NCBI GenBank assembly: GCA_964471225.1
Contig: CAYYEZ010000026.1
Coordinates: 62,001 to 126,000 of the forward strand
Direction: 5' to 3'
Length of the DNA stretch: 64,000 bases
Source: JAGVJT01 sp964471225
GTDB taxonomy: Bacteria; Pseudomonadota; Gammaproteobacteria; Legionellales; Legionellaceae
Shown: one piece after another, positions 51,664-59,373 of the stretch
Numbering within the stretch: the first letter of the stretch is position 1
Layout of the letters: every line of letters begins with the position of its first letter
Position numbers and translations under genes: made by a program
Notes under the pieces: generated by a model
Database searches by the model: none
What the model was told of the DNA's origin: nothing
Seen by the model: only the letters and a program-made list of their open reading frames with translations

Positions 51664-52536
51664 ATGACAATGTTACCTAACGAAGGATTGTTGCAACAAT
51701 TCTATGTCTCTTGTTGCGACCCGCTAATTTTTACAGATGAGCAAAGCACCATTCATTTTGTAAACCCCGCTGCTTTAGAGTTTTTTGGCTACGCCCACGA
51801 TGAGCTCATTGGCCAATCTATCAAGCTATTGATTCCAGCAGAGCACCATCAAAAACATCATTTTTTTCAAGATAACTATCTAAAAAATCCTCTACCAAGA
51901 CCCATGGGAAGTGGACTAAAATTAAGCGCGTGTCATAAAAATGGTGATAGCTTGCCTGTAGATATCTCTTTATGTCCAATTAAAGATAAAGACAGTGCAA
52001 TGATTGCCATCGTGATTCGAGATATACGTGAGCATCGCTCAATGGAAGAAAAACTTTATTTTTTAGCTTATCACGATCATTTGACTGGATTGATGAATAC
52101 AGAAGCCCTCTACAAGGCACTCGACGAACACATCATAAAAAAAAGTACTTTTGCAATTTTCTTGATTGATATTGACGATTTTAAAAAAGTCAATGATTCC
52201 TTCGGTCATGCTATCGGTAACCAACTTCTTGTTGCCTTTTGTAACCGACTAAAAATAATATTCAGTAAAGATGAAATTATCGCTCGTATTGGTGGTGATG
52301 AATTTTCATGTGTCATGACACTTCATCGATTTGAAGAGGCTCAATCCACAGCAAAAATTATGTTACAACAACTTTCTTTGCCCTATGTTTTAGGCGATGC
52401 CACAATCAACTTATCCGTAAGCATTGGCATTAGTTTATTTCCTAAAGACGCTACCGAAAGTAGATTATTACTTGCACAAGCAGATCAGGCCATGTATCGT
52501 GTCAAAAAACAAGGAAAAAATAATTTTTCCTTCTGA
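51664..52536 (+). CDS. PAS-GGDEF diguanylate cyclase, no I-site
   Basis: Makes cyclic di-GMP from two GTP. The 290 aa comprise a PAS domain (about 10-120; PLIFTDEQSTIHFVNPAALEFFGY) and a GGDEF domain (about 130-290). The latter has HDHLTGLMN, FAIFLIDIDDFKKVNDSFGH and an intact RIGGDEF, so it is probably active. The inhibitory RxxD site before GGDEF is absent: the matching positions read SKDE. Feedback inhibition by c-di-GMP is therefore unlikely. No membrane segment, so the PAS domain senses something in the cytosol. Shine-Dalgarno AAGGAA precedes ATG 51664. It is convergent with thyA. Confidence 0.92.
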   Translation: MTMLPNEGLLQQFYVSCCDPLIFTDEQSTIHFVNPAALEFFGYAHDELIGQSIKLLIPAEHHQKHHFFQDNYLKNPLPRPMGSGLKLSACHKNGDSLPVDISLCPIKDKDSAMIAIVIRDIREHRSMEEKLYFLAYHDHLTGLMNTEALYKALDEHIIKKSTFAIFLIDIDDFKKVNDSFGHAIGNQLLVAFCNRLKIIFSKDEIIARIGGDEFSCVMTLHRFEEAQSTAKIMLQQLSLPYVLGDATINLSVSIGISLFPKDATESRLLLAQADQAMYRVKKQGKNNFSF

Positions 52537-52557
52537 TTTTCATCCACGCGAACTCAT

Positions 52558-53352
52558 TTAAACAGCGATAGGAGCTTTGATCGCAGGGTGAGATTGGTAA
52601 TTCTCAAACTCGAAATCATCAAACTCATATTCAAAAAGCGTTTTTGGACAACGATGAATACGAAGCTTTGGTAACGGGAAAGGTGTCCGTGTGAGCTGCA
52701 GTTTAGCCTGCTCAAGATGATTGTCATACAAATGACAATCGCCCCCTGTCCAAATAAAATCACCCACGTCAAGGCCACATTGTTGGGCAACCATATGCGT
52801 AAGAAGAGCGTAAGATGCAATATTAAAAGGAACACCTAAAAATACATCAGCAGAACGCTGATACAACTGGCAAGAAAGCTTGCCATTCGCAACATAAAAT
52901 TGAAATAGAGCATGACAAGGCGCGAGGGCCATTTGACTCAACGCACCGACATTCCAAGCACTGACTAAAAGACGTCTGGAATCCGGATTTGTTTTAATTT
53001 GCTCGATCACTGCGGAGAATTGATCTATGGTCTCTCCATGTTCTGTCGGCCAGCGACGCCATTGAGCACCGTAAACCGGCCCAAGATCCCCATTACCATC
53101 GGCCCACTCATTCCAAATCGTCACGCCATTTTGATTAAGATAGCTAATATTCGTGTCACCTTTCAGAAACCATAGCAACTCATGAACAATACTTTTAAGA
53201 TGAAGTTTTTTAGTGGTCACCAAAGGGAAGCCTTCACTCAAATCAAAACGCATTTGATAGCCAAAAACAGAGCGTGTTCCGGTGCCCGTGCGATCAGCCT
53301 TTGACGTTCCGTCAGTGAGAATGTGTTTGATGAGTTGTAGATATGTTTTCAT
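52558..53352 (-). CDS. thyA: Thymidylate synthase
   Basis: Converts dUMP to dTMP with methylene-THF. I start at ATG 53352 (264 aa, exactly the E. coli length); the frame runs on to 53430 inside lgt but those residues are not ThyA. Motifs: DRTGTGTRSVFG, KSIVHELLWFLKGDTN, the catalytic Cys in MALAPCHALFQFYV, LYQRSADVFLGVPFNIASYALL and the C-terminal IKAPIAV. Because the ATG lies within lgt, the two genes overlap by 41 bases, so translation of thyA is likely tied to lgt. Confidence 0.97.
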   Translation of the reverse strand: MKTYLQLIKHILTDGTSKADRTGTGTRSVFGYQMRFDLSEGFPLVTTKKLHLKSIVHELLWFLKGDTNISYLNQNGVTIWNEWADGNGDLGPVYGAQWRRWPTEHGETIDQFSAVIEQIKTNPDSRRLLVSAWNVGALSQMALAPCHALFQFYVANGKLSCQLYQRSADVFLGVPFNIASYALLTHMVAQQCGLDVGDFIWTGGDCHLYDNHLEQAKLQLTRTPFPLPKLRIHRCPKTLFEYEFDDFEFENYQSHPAIKAPIAV

Positions 53353-54121
53353 CGCGTTTAGACCACCATAAATAAAAACCAAAGAGCAATAACGGCAAAG
53401 AGAGGAGTTGTCCCTCTGTAAGCCAGCCAAAAGCTAAATAACCACGGTGCGCGTCAGGCTCGCGAAAGCATTCTGCAATAATACGAAGTATTGCATAGCT
53501 CATTAAAAAAAGTGCTGAAACACGCCCAACGGGTCTTTTTACTCGTGCATACACCCATATTATCACAAAAAGTAACAAACCCTCTAAACCCAACTCATAC
53601 AACTGTGAAGGGTGTCGTGGATGAAAATCTACCGTCGGAAAAATCATACCCCAAGGAAGATCTGTCTTTCGCCCCCAAAGCTCACCATTAATAAAATTAC
53701 CAAATCGACCTGCAGCAAGACCTAAAGGCACCAGTGGTGCTGTAAAATCAAGTATTTCAAAAAAAGGCTTATGAATTTTACGCGAGAACACGTATAACGA
53801 CAGCAAAACACCGATTAATCCGCCATGAAAGGACATCCCTCCTTCCCATAATTTAAAAATAAACAAGGGATGATGAAACAAAGTACTGGTTTTATAAAAG
53901 ATCAAATAACCAAGACGCCCGCCAATCACCACACCAAGAGCGGCAAAAAAAATCAGATCCCCAATTTGCTCAGAAGACCAGGTCAACTGATAATGTCTTG
54001 CTCGCCATGTCGCCAGAAACCAAGCCATACAAAAGCCAAACAAATACATTAACCCATACCAATGTACATCAAGCGGGCCAAGTGAAAAAGCAATTGGATT
54101 AAAATTAGGAAACATCAGCAT
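53312..54121 (-). CDS. lgt: Prolipoprotein diacylglyceryl transferase
   Basis: Inner-membrane enzyme that adds diacylglycerol to the lipobox Cys of prolipoproteins; several lipoproteins in this window (Wza, LpoA, the BON pair) are likely substrates. The 269 aa have about seven membrane segments. Motifs: DVHWYGLMYLFGF, GGRLGYLIFY, MSFHGGLIG, the signature LGLAAGRFGNFINGELWGR and HPSQLYE. The C-terminus ends with a polar QTHSH tail that reads into thyA. ATG 54115 is an alternative start. It follows ptsP by three bases. Confidence 0.95.
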   Translation of the reverse strand: MLMFPNFNPIAFSLGPLDVHWYGLMYLFGFCMAWFLATWRARHYQLTWSSEQIGDLIFFAALGVVIGGRLGYLIFYKTSTLFHHPLFIFKLWEGGMSFHGGLIGVLLSLYVFSRKIHKPFFEILDFTAPLVPLGLAAGRFGNFINGELWGRKTDLPWGMIFPTVDFHPRHPSQLYELGLEGLLLFVIIWVYARVKRPVGRVSALFLMSYAILRIIAECFREPDAHRGYLAFGWLTEGQLLSLPLLLFGFYLWWSKRDENISTTHQTHSH

Positions 54122-54124
54122 AAT

Positions 54125-56422
54125 TTATGATTTCCCCGCGCGAATCAGCCCACCGAGTCCTTCTCGCTCTAATGCACGCTGAAGATGTAAGCGAATATCT
54201 GAGGCATGCTCTAGTTCCAACACATCAGCAAGAATTTTTCGCGCATAAGACATCGTAAAACTACGAATAATCCATTTGACGCGCGGCAAGCTCGCCGAGT
54301 TCATACTTAACGAATCGAACCCCATCGCTAAAAGCAAAATCACGGCATAAGGATCGCTTGCCATTTCACCACAAATACCAACCTCAACACCCGCAGCATG
54401 CCCACCCTCGACAACTTTAAGTAGCGTTTGTAACATGGCAGGGTGCAACGCATCGTACAATCCAGAAACACGCGCATTATTTCTATCGACAGCCAACATA
54501 TATTGAGTTAAATCATTACTACCAATAGATAAAAAATTCACGCGCCTTGCAAGCTCTCGTGCTTGATAAACAGCGGCAGGAACTTCAATCATCACACCAA
54601 GCTCAGGTTTTTCAATCGGCAAATGCTCCTCTAACAACTCATGATAAGCCTGATCAATCAAAAAAGTTGCTTCATCCACTTCATTCAGCGTGGTAATCAT
54701 AGGCAGTAAGATACGGAGATTATTTAGATCCTGATTTGCTCGCATCATCGCTCGAACCTGCATCAAAAAAACATCAGGATGATCCAAGGTAATACGAATG
54801 CCTCGCCAGCCTAAATAAGGATTATCTTCTTCGACCGGAAAATAAGGAAGTAATTTATCCCCACCAATATCTAACGTACGCATGGTCACTTTTCGCGGAG
54901 CAAAAGCCTTAAGAATTTGTCGATAAATGACATATTGTTCATCTTCTGAAGGGAAACGATCTCGGCTCATAAATGGAATTTCAGAGCGATATAATCCGAC
55001 ACCCTCAGCACCAACACTCATTGCAAGCCCTGCATCTAAAGCAAGCCCTGTATTAACCTGTAAAGAAACACGATGATTATCCATTGTCTCTGCGGGTTTA
55101 TCTCGAAGGCTAACCAAGTTTTGATTTAGCTCATCTTCTTCTTGTGCCAGCAGCTTATATTCCGTCAACAAAGTCTTTGAAGGTGAAATAAACACATTAC
55201 CATCATAACCATCAACAATGACTGCACGTCTTGAGAGTTGATCTAATCTTAGCCCGCGAATACCCATGACAGTAGGCACACCTAATGCACGTGCAAGAAT
55301 CGCAACATGTGAGTTACTCGCACCTTTTGCCGAAACGACCCCTACTAACTGGCCTTCAGGGACTTCAGCAAGTGCCGCTGCTGTGATTTCTTCACCAATA
55401 AGGATCGTACGCTTTGGAAAAACACGCTCTGTTTGTTGCGTAGACTGTAATTCAGCTAAAACACGTCGGCCAATATCCTTAAGATCATTGGCGCGCTCCC
55501 GTAGATAAGGATCCTTCATCGCATTAAAATGAGACACATGCTGCTTAATTACATAAGCTAATGCTGATTCTGCTCGTAACTTCTTCTCAGTAATCTCTCG
55601 CTCAACCTCGATACCCAAATTATCTTTATCAAGAATATGAAGATACACGTCAAAAAGGGCATACTCACTTTCTGCCAAACTTGCTTTCATACGACGACTT
55701 AGGCGATGCATATTGTCTTGAGCAGCTTTGAGTGCCTGATAAAAAACTTTGACTTCATTTTTTACATTTTCAGTCAATTCTTTAGGAACCGCTTCAATAT
55801 CTGCCGGTGGATAAACAACCACAGCACTACCAATAGCCACACCAGGAACAGATCCAATCCCAGAAAGCGTAATTTGTGTTAAACCACTTTTGGCTTTTTT
55901 GCTCGTCAGATTGGGTAATTTCGTCAGCGTAGCAAGCTCGCCAGTCGCTTCTGCGTGAGCTATTAAGCCACCAAGTTGTGCAGTAAGTGTAATAAAAAAA
56001 GCTTCTTCTGAATCATCAAAACAACACTGTTCTTTTTTTTGCGCGACAACGACACCATATAACCTACGATGCTGAATAATAGGCACACCCAAAAAACCAT
56101 GTAAATGATCTTCTTGAAGCATTGGCTCTCGATGAAAAGCAGGATGCAATAATGCGTTTTCAGTATTAATAGGCTCTTCACGACGGCCAACCAATCCAAT
56201 CAATCCTTTATCTGTAGGCACTCTCACTTGCTGCAGTGTTTGTTTATCTAACCCAGCTGTTGCAATAAACACATACTCAGACTGTTTGTTATCAATGAGA
56301 TAAACAGAAACGGCATCCACACTCAACGCATCTCGCACACGCACAACAAGCGTCTCTAAGGCCTCTGCCAAGTGAGCAGATGTGGTGACATCTTGTACGA
56401 TTTGTTTTAGCGTTTTTAGCAT
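54125..56422 (-). CDS. ptsP: PEP-protein phosphotransferase PtsP (EI-Ntr)
   Basis: First enzyme of the nitrogen PTS: takes phosphate from PEP and passes it to NPr. The 765 aa have a GAF domain (residues about 1-160, DAVSVYLID, GLIGLVGRREEPIN), the EI N-terminal domain with GVVSAKGASNSHVAILARALG containing the phospho-His, and the PEP-binding barrel (TLDIGGDKLLPYF, NPYLGWRGIRI, GVMIEVPAAV, GSNDLTQYMLAVDRNN, the active-site Cys in GICGEMAS). It follows rppH by three bases, the same rppH-ptsP-lgt-thyA order as E. coli. Confidence 0.96.
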   Translation of the reverse strand: MLKTLKQIVQDVTTSAHLAEALETLVVRVRDALSVDAVSVYLIDNKQSEYVFIATAGLDKQTLQQVRVPTDKGLIGLVGRREEPINTENALLHPAFHREPMLQEDHLHGFLGVPIIQHRRLYGVVVAQKKEQCCFDDSEEAFFITLTAQLGGLIAHAEATGELATLTKLPNLTSKKAKSGLTQITLSGIGSVPGVAIGSAVVVYPPADIEAVPKELTENVKNEVKVFYQALKAAQDNMHRLSRRMKASLAESEYALFDVYLHILDKDNLGIEVEREITEKKLRAESALAYVIKQHVSHFNAMKDPYLRERANDLKDIGRRVLAELQSTQQTERVFPKRTILIGEEITAAALAEVPEGQLVGVVSAKGASNSHVAILARALGVPTVMGIRGLRLDQLSRRAVIVDGYDGNVFISPSKTLLTEYKLLAQEEDELNQNLVSLRDKPAETMDNHRVSLQVNTGLALDAGLAMSVGAEGVGLYRSEIPFMSRDRFPSEDEQYVIYRQILKAFAPRKVTMRTLDIGGDKLLPYFPVEEDNPYLGWRGIRITLDHPDVFLMQVRAMMRANQDLNNLRILLPMITTLNEVDEATFLIDQAYHELLEEHLPIEKPELGVMIEVPAAVYQARELARRVNFLSIGSNDLTQYMLAVDRNNARVSGLYDALHPAMLQTLLKVVEGGHAAGVEVGICGEMASDPYAVILLLAMGFDSLSMNSASLPRVKWIIRSFTMSYARKILADVLELEHASDIRLHLQRALEREGLGGLIRAGKS

Positions 56423-56425
56423 GCG

Positions 56426-56953
56426 TTAATGACCATGATGTTCATGTTTACGTCGAATACCGAAGCGAGAAGAGGGACGTTTTCTCAACAAAGACTCTAG
56501 CTCTTTCAAACACTCAGTATAAACTTGTTTTTTAAAAAAAATCACTTGTTCAGGAGGCTCGTAATAATCAATCCAACGCCAACTATCGAATTCCGGCGAG
56601 TCACTTAAATCTAAACGAATTTTTTGCTCACTCGCAACAAGTCTGAGTAAAAACCATTTTTGTTTCTGGCCTATGACTAAGGGCGTACTGCCATGTCGTA
56701 GATATTGCTTTGGAAGCTTGTATCGAAGCCAACGTCTTGTTGATCCTATTATTTCAACGTCATGCCTCTCGAGCCCAACCTCCTCTCGTAATTCTCTAAA
56801 CATCGCTTCCTCTACAGTCTCTCCTGTACTTAATCCACCTTGTGGAAATTGCCAAGCATCATGACCTTGTCTTTTTCCCCAAAATAGACGGTCAGAAGAA
56901 TTGACAAGGATAATGCCCACGTTTAGCCGATACCCTGCGCGATCAATAACCAT
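56426..56953 (-). CDS. rppH: RNA pyrophosphohydrolase
   Basis: Removes pyrophosphate from mRNA 5' ends and starts decay. I start at ATG 56953 (175 aa, E. coli 176); the open frame to 57109 adds 52 residues that do not fit. Motifs: the RppH N-terminus IDRAGYRLNVGIIL, then WQFPQGGLSTGETVEEAMFR and ELREEVGL (complete Nudix box), and the family stretch FDSWRWIDYYEPPEQVIFFK. It is the first gene of rppH-ptsP-lgt-thyA, divergent from ansA by 109 bases. Confidence 0.96.
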   Translation of the reverse strand: MVIDRAGYRLNVGIILVNSSDRLFWGKRQGHDAWQFPQGGLSTGETVEEAMFRELREEVGLERHDVEIIGSTRRWLRYKLPKQYLRHGSTPLVIGQKQKWFLLRLVASEQKIRLDLSDSPEFDSWRWIDYYEPPEQVIFFKKQVYTECLKELESLLRKRPSSRFGIRRKHEHHGH

Positions 56954-57062
56954 CACTAACTTTATAAATAATGAAAATACTTCGATTTTTTCATAAAAGG
57001 TCATGAACATGCAAATATTGTCGTACAATAAAAGCATATAAAGATTAGAAGAAACAAAAATT

Positions 57063-58091
57063 ATGGTACAAAGTAAAAAAAATATCCTTATTTTAAACAC
57101 TGGCGGCACAATTAGTAGTATTAAAACTGCCCGAGGCTACGAGCCCATGTCAAATCATGTGGAGGATATTCTAAAAGAAATATCCATTTTATCTCACAAA
57201 GACATGCCAAATTATACTATTCATGAATATCAGCCTTTAATAGACTCATCTAATATGGCTTTGGACACGTGGAATCGGATCGCAAGCGATATTGAAAAAC
57301 ATTATCAAGCATATGATGGCTTTGTCATTTTTCATGGGACAGATACCATGGCCTACACCGCGTCCGCACTGTCATTTATGCTAGAAAATTTGAGCAAACC
57401 GGTTATTCTCACTGGCTCACAAATTCCGTTAACAGAAATTCGTAATGACGCGATTGATAATGTCATGACCTCTCTTTGGCTCGCGACCTACGAACCACTA
57501 CAAGAAGTATGTATTTACTTTAATCAACACTTACTGCGTGGAAATCGTGCTCAAAAAGTAAGTTCCACAGCATTTAGAGCGTTTGACTCGCCAAATTTTC
57601 CACATTTGGCGACAGTTGGCGTTGATGTCGCCATTAAAAAAGAGCTCTTGCTGCCTCGAAAAAATGAAACATTTCACGTGCAATACCTCACACCTCATTG
57701 GATTGCAAACTTTCGCCTTTTTCCAGGATTTACCATGGATATTTTAGAAATGTTACTTCAGCAGCCTCTGGACGCGCTTGTACTGGAAACTTATGGCTCA
57801 GGCAACGCCCCAAGTCATGACGTGCATTTCCTCACTATCCTGCAACAAGCCGCAGCACGAGGTGTACTTATTATCAACTCAAGCCAATGTCGACATGGTC
57901 ATGTTCTCATGGGGCAATATGAAACAGGCTACACTTTAGAAAGAGCAGGCCTCATCAGTGCAAACGACATGACACCAGAAACGGTACACTGCAAATTACT
58001 TTATCTCTTAAGTAAATATTCAAACAAAGAGGAAATCAAAAAGAAATTTGTATACAATTTGGTAGGAGAACTAGGGTCTGTTGACAATTGA
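57063..58091 (+). CDS. ansA: Type I (cytoplasmic) L-asparaginase
   Basis: Hydrolyses asparagine to aspartate and ammonia. The 342 aa lack a signal peptide, which fits the cytoplasmic type I enzyme. Motifs: LILNTGGTISSIKT with the nucleophile Thr, VIFHGTDTMAYTASALSF with Thr-Asp, and the proton relay Lys near RAQKVSS. The dimer-type C-domain has LVLETYGSGNAPS. The last codons (GSVDN and stop) lie in the left arm of a hairpin repeat, so the original C-terminus may have been changed there; E. coli AnsA ends differently after a similar GEL. Confidence 0.94.
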   Translation: MVQSKKNILILNTGGTISSIKTARGYEPMSNHVEDILKEISILSHKDMPNYTIHEYQPLIDSSNMALDTWNRIASDIEKHYQAYDGFVIFHGTDTMAYTASALSFMLENLSKPVILTGSQIPLTEIRNDAIDNVMTSLWLATYEPLQEVCIYFNQHLLRGNRAQKVSSTAFRAFDSPNFPHLATVGVDVAIKKELLLPRKNETFHVQYLTPHWIANFRLFPGFTMDILEMLLQQPLDALVLETYGSGNAPSHDVHFLTILQQAAARGVLIINSSQCRHGHVLMGQYETGYTLERAGLISANDMTPETVHCKLLYLLSKYSNKEEIKKKFVYNLVGELGSVDN

Positions 58092-58118
58092 CTCGCGCCC
58101 TCCATTGCCAACAGATCC
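58074..58118 (+). repeat. Long imperfect hairpin at the ansA 3' end
   Basis: The 18 bases at 58074-58091 (GGGTCTGTTGACAATTGA) pair with 58101-58118 (TCCATTGCCAACAGATCC) over a 9-base loop, with only two mismatches and one G-T pair. No T-tract follows, so it is not a classic terminator. The left arm recurs at 42534-42549. It may be a small inverted-repeat element or a remnant with two terminal repeats. Confidence 0.6.
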
Positions 58119-58133
58119 TAAGATTATCTTAGG
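58117..58133. repeat. Perfect 7-bp inverted repeat next to the ansA hairpin
   Basis: CCTAAGA-TTA-TCTTAGG forms a perfect short stem-loop that shares two bases with the preceding hairpin. It lies between the convergent ends of ansA and the DUF4254 gene. It may assist termination or mRNA protection; no T run follows. Confidence 0.5.
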
Positions 58134-58155
58134 GGGAACAGTTGCAGTCTATTTT

Positions 58156-58770
58156 TCAAGCGTAAAGTTCAGGATTAAGTGTCTTATCATTGTACATTTT
58201 AAACTGATGATAGGTACAGAAAGTTACTGTCTTGTCCAAAAGAGCTTCTAAAAAAAGATCCAAACAATTGATTAGCTGCTGACGTTGTAACAATAAAATT
58301 TGCCATTTTTCATAGCACTTTGATCTATGAGTAGCGTCTGCGGTTTCACGATTCGCTTGTAGCTCCATATGATAAATTTTCAGTGCGAGGATTGATAAGC
58401 GATCTATAATCATTCCTGGTGTTTCAGAGTTTACTCGAGCACCAGTCTGCGATGCCGGAGCATAATGCTGCGATATCCAAGCATCCATCTGCTCGACTCT
58501 GTCATTACGCTGCTGATTACACCAATCAATCTCACGTTTTGCCCAGTATACGAAACTGTGTCCTTTATCATCTCGACGCGCTCTGTCTTCTGCATGCCAT
58601 AATTGATAATTGAAACCATGATTTTCTTCGGCCACACTTAAAAATCCTGTTTCTTCAAGCAAAACCTTTAATACACAGTCTGAGGAAGAAAGCTCGGATG
58701 AAATCTCAACTTTTTTCCATCGTCGAATCGCCTTATCGTGCATCGTGATAAGACTTTTCACATCGATCAT
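58156..58770 (-). CDS. DUF4254 protein
   Basis: Family of unknown biochemical role, often found among LPS-core glycosyltransferase genes. I start at ATG 58770 (204 aa), with GGAAAG upstream; a GTG two codons earlier is in frame. The family core is visible: FNYQLWHAEDRARRDD, AKREIDWCNQQRNDRVEQMD and the later GMIIDRLSILALKIYHM. It is all helix, with no signal or membrane segment. No LPS gene adjoins it here. It is convergent with ansA and divergent from the small secreted protein gene. Confidence 0.82.
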   Translation of the reverse strand: MIDVKSLITMHDKAIRRWKKVEISSELSSSDCVLKVLLEETGFLSVAEENHGFNYQLWHAEDRARRDDKGHSFVYWAKREIDWCNQQRNDRVEQMDAWISQHYAPASQTGARVNSETPGMIIDRLSILALKIYHMELQANRETADATHRSKCYEKWQILLLQRQQLINCLDLFLEALLDKTVTFCTYHQFKMYNDKTLNPELYA

Positions 58771-58858
58771 AATCACTTTCCATAAAATTCAAAGAAGAGG
58801 ATCATAACATGAAAACAATTTCATGATAAAATCTCGGTTTTTTGCTAGGTATCATTCG

Positions 58859-59326
58859 ATGAAGAATAAAATTTTTCTACTTGCCCTGTCACTTGTCTGT
58901 TCCCTGACACAAGCTAAAGAGATACTTCCTAAAGGCTGTAAATCATTAGTTATCGAAGGTAGTCTTATCTCTATCCCTAAAGGAGAGCCTCGTTTGATTG
59001 CTTTGCACAACCTGACACAAACAGATCTTTGGGTCACACACCCTGTCACTGAGGGAGATATATCTACAAGTTTAAGTAGCCAGCTCCAAAAAGATAAATG
59101 GTCCTTGTTAAAAATGAATCATACCGCATTTACATTAAGTTGTATTGAATCTAAGCCAGGACATGAGCAACAAATTTCCTGTAAGCACGTAATCAGTGCA
59201 TGCGAATGGCCCACGATTAAAAAACAACAAAAACAAGATATCCTTTGGGTCGCAGAAAATATGACATTATCGCCACTTATTGCCTATGCAACACGTAAAG
59301 GATGGATGACATCTTTAGACAAATAA
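58859..59326 (+). CDS. Small exported protein, function unknown
   Basis: Not recognised. I start at ATG 58859 (155 aa), giving a clean signal peptide (NKIFLLALSLVCSLTQA); an open frame to 58823 adds 12 residues. The mature part is about 135 aa, beta-rich, with three to four cysteines (GCKSL, TLSCIES, ISCKH, SACEWP) that could form periplasmic disulphides. It precedes rnr by 47 bases. A periplasmic or secreted location is likely; no function is suggested by motifs. Confidence 0.62.
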   Translation: MKNKIFLLALSLVCSLTQAKEILPKGCKSLVIEGSLISIPKGEPRLIALHNLTQTDLWVTHPVTEGDISTSLSSQLQKDKWSLLKMNHTAFTLSCIESKPGHEQQISCKHVISACEWPTIKKQQKQDILWVAENMTLSPLIAYATRKGWMTSLDK

Positions 59327-59373
59327 GATTAAGTGGTAAACTAAAGCTTGTTGACATTTATACACAGGACATT

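Noticed and set aside
57063..57109. Long rppH start at 57109 overlapping ansA
   Set aside because: The extra 52 residues are hydrophobic and unlike RppH; ATG 56953 gives the family length and N-terminus.
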